A DNA stretch of 64,000 nucleotides from an uncultured Pelagibacteraceae bacterium. GTDB lineage: Bacteria > Pseudomonadota > Alphaproteobacteria > Pelagibacterales > Pelagibacteraceae. The position numbers and the translations under genes are program-made. Positions 57,952 through 64,000 of the stretch are shown here, piece by piece. The stretch is taken from NCBI GenBank assembly GCA_902579985.1, contig CACHIV010000001.1:1-64000 (forward strand). Direction: 5' to 3'. Numbering within the stretch: the first letter of the stretch is position 1; each line of letters opens with the position of its first letter. A model generated the notes under the pieces. The model saw only the letters and a list, made by a program, of their open reading frames with translations, did not search any database and was not told the DNA's origin.

Positions 57952-58932
57952 TTAGATAAGACTCGTTTTCCATTCATCAAGAATTCTCATTATTTCTACT
58001 GACTCATTAATATCTACGCAATAATTTCTTTCTATTTCTTTATCAAGAAATAAACTTGATATAGTCTCAATTTGAGTTGCATAAATACTCTTTTTGGAAG
58101 TTATAAATTTTTTATAATAAGAATTACCATTATTTATCTCAATAAAACCTCTCTGATTTGGTAGCCATGGAGAAGAAACTCTTATAATTCCTTTTTTTCC
58201 ATAGATTTTACAATAATTTTTAAGGTTCTCTTTAAAACTTACTCTACAATATCCTTTAATATTTTTACCTACTAAGACTTCAATTTCTGACTCATCATCA
58301 ACTCCGGTAGATGAAAAAGTTCCTTTAGATTTTATAAATTTTAATTTTTCATTTTTTTTACAAAAAAGATTAAAAAAACTTATTGGATAACAACCAACAT
58401 CTAGTATTGCGCCACCACCTAAATCTTTATTAAAAAGTCTTGATTCTTTTTTTACTTTTTTAACCCTAAAACCAAAAAAAGCTTCAATTCTTTCAATTTC
58501 CCCTATCTCATCACTTTTAATTAATTCTAATATTTTTTTTGTTTGTAAATGAGATCGATAAGCAATTGCTTCATAAAATAAAATATTGTTACTATTAATT
58601 GACTGCTTAGCTGAGTTGGCTTGATCTAAATTTAAGCCTATTGGCTTTTCACATAAAATTTTTTTATTATTTTTTGCACATTCTAAAATCAAATCAACAT
58701 GAGTATTATTTAAAGTTGAAATATAAACGGCATCAATTTCTTTTGAATTTATTAAATCTTTATAATCATTAAATTTATTTTCACGCTTAATATCAAAATT
58801 TTTTTGAAATGCATCTAATTTAAAATTTGATTTACTTGCAATACATATCAATTTAGAATTATTAACTTCATTTATTGCTTTAGCAAATATATTCGCCATA
58901 TTTCCCAATCCAACTATTCCCCATCTAATCAT
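57952..58932 (-). CDS. Gfo/Idh/MocA-family oxidoreductase
   Basis: RWGIVGLGNMANIFAKAI, VYISTLNNTHVDLILECAKNNKKILCEKPIGLN, GGGAILDVGCYPIS. Confidence 0.92.
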   Translation of the reverse strand: MIRWGIVGLGNMANIFAKAINEVNNSKLICIASKSNFKLDAFQKNFDIKRENKFNDYKDLINSKEIDAVYISTLNNTHVDLILECAKNNKKILCEKPIGLNLDQANSAKQSINSNNILFYEAIAYRSHLQTKKILELIKSDEIGEIERIEAFFGFRVKKVKKESRLFNKDLGGGAILDVGCYPISFFNLFCKKNEKLKFIKSKGTFSSTGVDDESEIEVLVGKNIKGYCRVSFKENLKNYCKIYGKKGIIRVSSPWLPNQRGFIEINNGNSYYKKFITSKKSIYATQIETISSLFLDKEIERNYCVDINESVEIMRILDEWKTSLI

Positions 58933-58940
58933 ACAGTATT

Positions 58941-59825
58941 TTATTTAAACCATTCTTTATAATTATTTGAATTTTCTATCAGGTATTTTGGTAATATATC
59001 ATTTTCAATTTTTTTTAACTTATACTCGCTGTTCCATTTATTTTGACTTGTTTTATCAGCGAAATGATCATAAAAAACAACTCCATCATTTATTTTTTTT
59101 CTTAGATCATTCACGGTAAGTTTACTTTCATCGAATTCATCGTGATGACCAAAATTTTTCATTTTAACATACAAATCTTCAGGAGTTTTAATGTTTGTAA
59201 AATGCCATCCTCCATCAGATATGATATCAAGACTAATCTCTTTAATATTTGAAAAATAAGCATCCAGTCTCCAAAATGAGTACTTTTTATTTTTTAAATT
59301 TCTTAAATTTGAAAAAGATTTTAAATATTTTTTTTTACATGCCTTAGAACCAAACCATGGCATTAACTCGTGAAATAAATTAAATTTGTAATAAAATAAT
59401 AATTGTTTGAATATAATAAAATTTTTATTACTTTTCTTAAAATTTTTTGAATCTAAATTTGGTATTTCATCATTATCACTAATAATTATTAAATCTTCTT
59501 CTTGCGCGTTTATTATACCTTTCATCATGTAATCATAAGACTGTTCGATTCTTTTAATACTATTTAATCTTTTATAAAAAGGGTTTTTCAAATCATTTTC
59601 ACTTTTATTTAAATCATTTGGCTCATCATAAATTTTTAAATAAATAATCTTATCTTTGAATTTAGGATAATCATCTATATTAAAATTAAAATTTTTTTTT
59701 TCTCCACTATGTGAAAATGCTGACTCTACAATAATAAATTTGTGAACATGATTATTAAGAATATTTAATCTCAAATCCAACATCATTTTTTCAGAATAAA
59801 ATGTTGTGCAATCGTAAATTTTCAT
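58941..59825 (-). CDS. Glycosyltransferase family 17-like
   Basis: MKIYDCTTFYSEKMMLDLRLNILNNHVHKFIIVESAFSHSGEKK; IIISDNDEIPN; GGWHFTNIKTPEDLYVKMKNFGH. Confidence 0.8.
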   Translation of the reverse strand: MKIYDCTTFYSEKMMLDLRLNILNNHVHKFIIVESAFSHSGEKKNFNFNIDDYPKFKDKIIYLKIYDEPNDLNKSENDLKNPFYKRLNSIKRIEQSYDYMMKGIINAQEEDLIIISDNDEIPNLDSKNFKKSNKNFIIFKQLLFYYKFNLFHELMPWFGSKACKKKYLKSFSNLRNLKNKKYSFWRLDAYFSNIKEISLDIISDGGWHFTNIKTPEDLYVKMKNFGHHDEFDESKLTVNDLRKKINDGVVFYDHFADKTSQNKWNSEYKLKKIENDILPKYLIENSNNYKEWFK

Positions 59826-59867
59826 TTAGATTTTTTATTATAATTAAATTTATATGAAAATATAGAT

Positions 59868-62249
59868 TTATTGAATACTTGCTTGAGATTTTTCCTCTGA
59901 TTTAGATATTTTTTCTACCTCTGCCCATTCAATCCTTTTCAGTTCTTTAGTTAAAGCAATTTTAAGAACTTCATCGGCCTGCTCTACTGGGGTAATTTTG
60001 ATATCATCAACAATTTTTTTAGGCATATCAACCAAATCTTTTTCATTTTCTTTTGGAATTAAAACTTCTTTGATACCTGCTCTGTGAGCTGCCAATAATT
60101 TTTCTTTTAAACCACCGATGGGTAAAACCTGTCCAGTTAAAGTGACTTCCCCTGTCATGGCAATATCTTTTCTTACTGGGTTATTTGTAATTGATGAAAC
60201 TATCGAGGTCACCATCCCAATACCGGCTGAAGGACCATCTTTTGGTGTTGCTCCTTCGGGGACATGAATATGAAAGTCTTTTTTTTCAAAAATTGGGGGA
60301 ATAATTCCATATTCTAAACTTTTTGATCTGATAAATGATTTCGCTGCTTTAACTGATTCTTGCATAACATCTCCGAGTTTACCAGTAATTTGCATTCTAC
60401 CTTTACCTGGCATAATAACAGTTTCAATTTTAAGAATTTCTCCACCATATTCTGTCCACGCTAATCCTGTGACTACACCAACTTTATCGTCTGTTTCAAG
60501 TTCCCCAAACTTAAATTTCTTAACTCCTAGATAATCAGACAAGTTATTTAAATTGACTTTTACCTCTTTTTCTTCACCTGAAACAACTTTTTTTACAACT
60601 TTTCTAGCGACTTTTGAAATTTCTCTTTCTAAATTTCTTACACCAGACTCTTTCGTGTAATTTCTAATAATTTCTTTAATAATATCTTCTGATAAAGTCA
60701 TCTCTTTTTCTTTAACACCATTATCTTTTATTTGTTTTGGTAAAAGATATTTATTGGCAATACTAATTTTTTCGTCTTCTGTATAACCAGGTAATCTTAT
60801 TACTTCCATTCTATCCAATAAAGGAGGTAAAATATTTAAAGTATTTGCTGTAGTTACAAACATTACATCAGATAGATCATAATCAACTTCTAAATAATGA
60901 TCATTAAATGTTGAATTTTGTTCTGGATCTAAAGCTTCTAATAACGCTGACGATGGATCTCCTCTATAATCATTTCCAACTTTATCAATTTCATCTAGTA
61001 AAATTAATGGATTTTTGGTTCCAGCTTTTTTCATCATTTGGATAATTTTTCCAGGTAAAGACCCAATATAAGTTCTTCTGTGACCTCTGATTTCTGCTTC
61101 ATCACGCATCCCACCTACCGAAACTCTTACAAACTCTCTATTTGTTGCTTTTGCAATAGATTTACCAAGAGAGGTTTTACCAACACCTGGAGGGCCAACT
61201 AAACAAAGAATTGGACCTTTGATTTTTTCCATTCTTTTTTGAACTGCTAAGAATTCGATTATTCTCTCTTTTACTTTTTCTAAACCAAAATGATCAGCAT
61301 CTAATGTAGCCAAAGCTTTTTTTAAATCTATATCAACTTCACTTTTTTTATACCAAGGCAAATCAATCATCCAATCTAAATAATTTCTAATTACTGTTGC
61401 TTCTGCAGACATGGGACTCATATTTTTCAACTTTTTGAGTTCTGACATACATTTTTTTTCAACCTCTTTTGGCATTTTAGCTTTTATAATAGCTTTATTT
61501 AGACTCGAAGTTTCATCTTTTCCATCTTCAATTTCGCCTAATTCTTTTTGAATAGCTTTTAATTGTTCATTTAAATAATATTCTCTTTGAGTTTTTTCCA
61601 TTTGGGTTTTAACTCTACCTCTAATTCTTTTTTCAACTCCTATAATGCTTGCTTCGTTATCTATAATCTTAATTATAGAGTTAAGTCTTTTCTTTAAATC
61701 AGCGATTTCAAAAACTTGTTGTTTCTCAGAGATAGTTATTGATAGATGAGAAGCAATGTTGTCAGCGATATGAGAAGCATCATTTAGTTTTTTAATATTA
61801 CTAATCGTATCATTTGAAATTTTTTTATTTATCGATGTTAATTTTTCTAATTTTCTTACCGCTGTCATTGCTAAAGGAATTAAATCTTCATCTTTTGCAA
61901 TCACATCATTTAAATGAGTATATTCACAAATTAGAAACTTATCATTTTCTTTAAAATTTAATATCTTAACTCTTTTACTACCTTCAACTAAAACTTTTAC
62001 AGTGCCATCAGGTAATTTTAATAATTGTAAAATATTACCTTCACAACCATACATAAAAACATCTGTTTTCTTAGGATCGTCTATTTCAGAATTTTTTTGT
62101 GTAACAAAGATTATCTTTTTATCTTTTTTCATCACTTCATTTAAAGCTGAAATAGATTTATCTCTCCCTACAAATAATGGAATAACCATATTAGGAAATA
62201 CAACTATATCTCTTAGGGGTAATAATGGTTTTTCAAATTTAATATCCAT
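59868..62249 (-). CDS. lon: ATP-dependent protease La (Lon)
   Basis: [56 protein letters not shown] catalytic Ser. Confidence 0.97.
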   Translation of the reverse strand: MDIKFEKPLLPLRDIVVFPNMVIPLFVGRDKSISALNEVMKKDKKIIFVTQKNSEIDDPKKTDVFMYGCEGNILQLLKLPDGTVKVLVEGSKRVKILNFKENDKFLICEYTHLNDVIAKDEDLIPLAMTAVRKLEKLTSINKKISNDTISNIKKLNDASHIADNIASHLSITISEKQQVFEIADLKKRLNSIIKIIDNEASIIGVEKRIRGRVKTQMEKTQREYYLNEQLKAIQKELGEIEDGKDETSSLNKAIIKAKMPKEVEKKCMSELKKLKNMSPMSAEATVIRNYLDWMIDLPWYKKSEVDIDLKKALATLDADHFGLEKVKERIIEFLAVQKRMEKIKGPILCLVGPPGVGKTSLGKSIAKATNREFVRVSVGGMRDEAEIRGHRRTYIGSLPGKIIQMMKKAGTKNPLILLDEIDKVGNDYRGDPSSALLEALDPEQNSTFNDHYLEVDYDLSDVMFVTTANTLNILPPLLDRMEVIRLPGYTEDEKISIANKYLLPKQIKDNGVKEKEMTLSEDIIKEIIRNYTKESGVRNLEREISKVARKVVKKVVSGEEKEVKVNLNNLSDYLGVKKFKFGELETDDKVGVVTGLAWTEYGGEILKIETVIMPGKGRMQITGKLGDVMQESVKAAKSFIRSKSLEYGIIPPIFEKKDFHIHVPEGATPKDGPSAGIGMVTSIVSSITNNPVRKDIAMTGEVTLTGQVLPIGGLKEKLLAAHRAGIKEVLIPKENEKDLVDMPKKIVDDIKITPVEQADEVLKIALTKELKRIEWAEVEKISKSEEKSQASIQ

Positions 62250-62271
62250 TAACTAAATATGGATATTAAAT
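62237..62271 (-). promoter_or_regulatory. 13-bp perfect inverted repeat spanning the lon start codon (candidate mRNA hairpin or operator)
   Basis: Plus strand ATTTAATATCCAT-TAACTAAAT-ATGGATATTAAAT; in lon mRNA the 3' arm is AUGGAUAUUAAAU, i.e. start codon plus first codons. Confidence 0.7.
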
Positions 62272-62312
62272 ATAATATTGCAATAGCTATTTATTACTTA
62301 TTAACCTTAAAA

Positions 62313-63581
62313 TTAAGCTGCAGAGGTTTTATCCGTCTTTGTTTTGCTATTATTTTTAGAATGCACTAAGATGGGTTGAGACTGGCCTTTGGCCGCACCT
62401 ATATCTACAATTACTTCTTCAACATTTTCTTTACTCGGTAACTCATACATAGTTTTTAATAAAATATTTTCCAAAATAGATCTAAGTCCTCTTGCTCCAG
62501 TTTTTTTACTTATAGCCTTTTGTGCTATTTCCTTAATGGCGTTATCTTTAAAGGTCAGTTTTGCTCCATCTAATTTAAATAGTTCTTGATATTGTTTAAT
62601 TAAAGAATTTTTTGGTTCTTGTAATATTCTTACAAGAGATTTTTCATTCAAATCATCTAAAGTTGCTATCATCGGCAACCTTCCGATAAACTCAGGTATT
62701 AGACCATACTTTAATAAATCCTCTGGTTCCAAACCTTTCATCCATTCACCAGTTTTTTTATCCTCTGTTTTTTTTACATTTGCACCAAAGCCAATCGATG
62801 TCCCTTTGTCTCTTTGAGAAATTATCTTATCTAAACCAGCAAATGCTCCTCCACAAATAAATAAAATATTAGTAGTATCTACTTGTAAAAACTCTTGTTG
62901 AGGATGTTTTCTTCCTCCTTGAGGAGGTACGCTTGCAATGGTTCCTTCCATAATTTTTAATAATGCCTGTTGTACTCCTTCACCTGAAACATCTCTAGTT
63001 ATTGATGGGTTTTCAGATTTTCTACTAATTTTATCCACCTCATCAATATATACTATTCCTCTTTGAGCTTTTTCAACATTATAGTCTGCTGTTTGTAATA
63101 ATTTTAAAATAATATTCTCAACATCTTCTCCTACATATCCTGCCTCAGTTAAAGTAGTAGCATCAGCCATTGTAAATGGTACATCGAGTATTCTTGCTAA
63201 GGTTTGAGCTAATAAAGTTTTACCACAACCTGTAGGTCCAACTAAAAGAATATTAGATTTCGAAAGTTCAACTGTTTTACTAGTTTTGTTTTCATAATTA
63301 AGTCTTTTATAATGATTATGTACAGCTACTGATAAAACTTTTTTTGCATGCGGTTGACCAATTACATAATCATCTAATACAGTACAAATTTCTTTAGGAG
63401 ATGGTAATCCGTCTTTATGTTTAACAAAAGTATCTTTGCTTTCTTCTTTAATAATGTCCATACAAAGCTCAACACACTCATCACAAATAAAAACTGTTGG
63501 CCCTGCAATTAGCTTTCTTACTTCGTGTTGACTTTTGCCACAGAAAGAACAATAAAGAATATTTTTATTATTAGTACTCAT
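62313..63581 (-). CDS. clpX: ATP-dependent Clp protease ATP-binding subunit ClpX
   Basis: N-terminal zinc domain [56 protein letters not shown]. Confidence 0.97.
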   Translation of the reverse strand: MSTNNKNILYCSFCGKSQHEVRKLIAGPTVFICDECVELCMDIIKEESKDTFVKHKDGLPSPKEICTVLDDYVIGQPHAKKVLSVAVHNHYKRLNYENKTSKTVELSKSNILLVGPTGCGKTLLAQTLARILDVPFTMADATTLTEAGYVGEDVENIILKLLQTADYNVEKAQRGIVYIDEVDKISRKSENPSITRDVSGEGVQQALLKIMEGTIASVPPQGGRKHPQQEFLQVDTTNILFICGGAFAGLDKIISQRDKGTSIGFGANVKKTEDKKTGEWMKGLEPEDLLKYGLIPEFIGRLPMIATLDDLNEKSLVRILQEPKNSLIKQYQELFKLDGAKLTFKDNAIKEIAQKAISKKTGARGLRSILENILLKTMYELPSKENVEEVIVDIGAAKGQSQPILVHSKNNSKTKTDKTSAA

Positions 63582-63670
63582 AAATTTATAAACGAATCAA
63601 TTAATTTACTTTAGTATAGGTTATTCACATTAATCAAGTGTGCGTTTAAACACTCTCTAAATATTGTATA

Positions 63671-64000
63671 TCAAGATCTATTTTCTACCACTTCGTCTAT
63701 TAAGCCAAATTCTTTAGCTGCTTCAGCAGTCATAAAATTATCTCGCTCAAGAGCTATTTTTATATCTTCTTCTGATTTATCTGTATGTTTTGAATAAATT
63801 GCATTTAATCTTTTTTTTAATGCCAAAACTTCATTAGCGTGTATTTCAATATCTGTTGCTTGACCTTGAAAACCAGCAGATGGCTGATGAACCATAATTC
63901 TAGAATTTGGGAGTGAAAATCTTTTACCTTTCTTTCCTGCGGCTAATAAAAAAGATCCCATTGAGGCAGCTTGGCCGATACATAATGTTGACACATCTGG
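63671..64000 (-). CDS. clpP: ClpP protease, 5' part outside the window
   Basis: [43 protein letters not shown]; frame runs off the window, so the GTG at 63994 is not the real start. Confidence 0.96.
   Translation of the reverse strand, partial: PDVSTLCIGQAASMGSFLLAAGKKGKRFSLPNSRIMVHQPSAGFQGQATDIEIHANEVLALKKRLNAIYSKHTDKSEEDIKIALERDNFMTAEAAKEFGLIDEVVENRS

Noticed and set aside
1-64000. CRISPR arrays, prophage, transposases, rRNA
   Set aside because: None recognised: no regularly spaced repeats, integrase/transposase motifs or rRNA-like sequence.

Overview
AT-rich, densely packed alphaproteobacterial chromosome segment. Gene content and style (DMT/TRAP/ABC carriers, osmolyte catabolism, tiny intergenic gaps) look like SAR11/Pelagibacterales; that assignment is inference. 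No phage, IS, CRISPR or rRNA was recognised. Main blocks: a DmdA-like GcvT-family protein cut by the window start; nrdAB; phosphomannomutase plus a glycosyltransferase/FkbM fusion; malonyl-CoA decarboxylase; a TRAP transporter beside a CaiB/ALDH/VOC/homocysteine methyltransferase/DddQ-like cupin cluster; glycine betaine ABC transporter (proV, double proW, proX) next to a carnitine-to-betaine gene set; rpoZ; a gamma-carbonic-anhydrase-family gene broken by one base in an A8 run; surface-glycan genes; a SpeD-SpeE fusion close to an MTA salvage set (mtnP, apt, mtnA and an aldolase-SDR fusion); tRNA-Met; lon-clpX-clpP. Best leads: (1) an MTA-salvage locus resembling a fused DHAP shunt; (2) a 13-bp perfect AU-rich inverted repeat that would bury the lon start codon; (3) a GTTC-N7-GTTC SOS-type box upstream of nrdA; (4) the DddQ-like cluster; (5) the gamma-CA frameshift. 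All family calls come from reading the translations; no searches were run.
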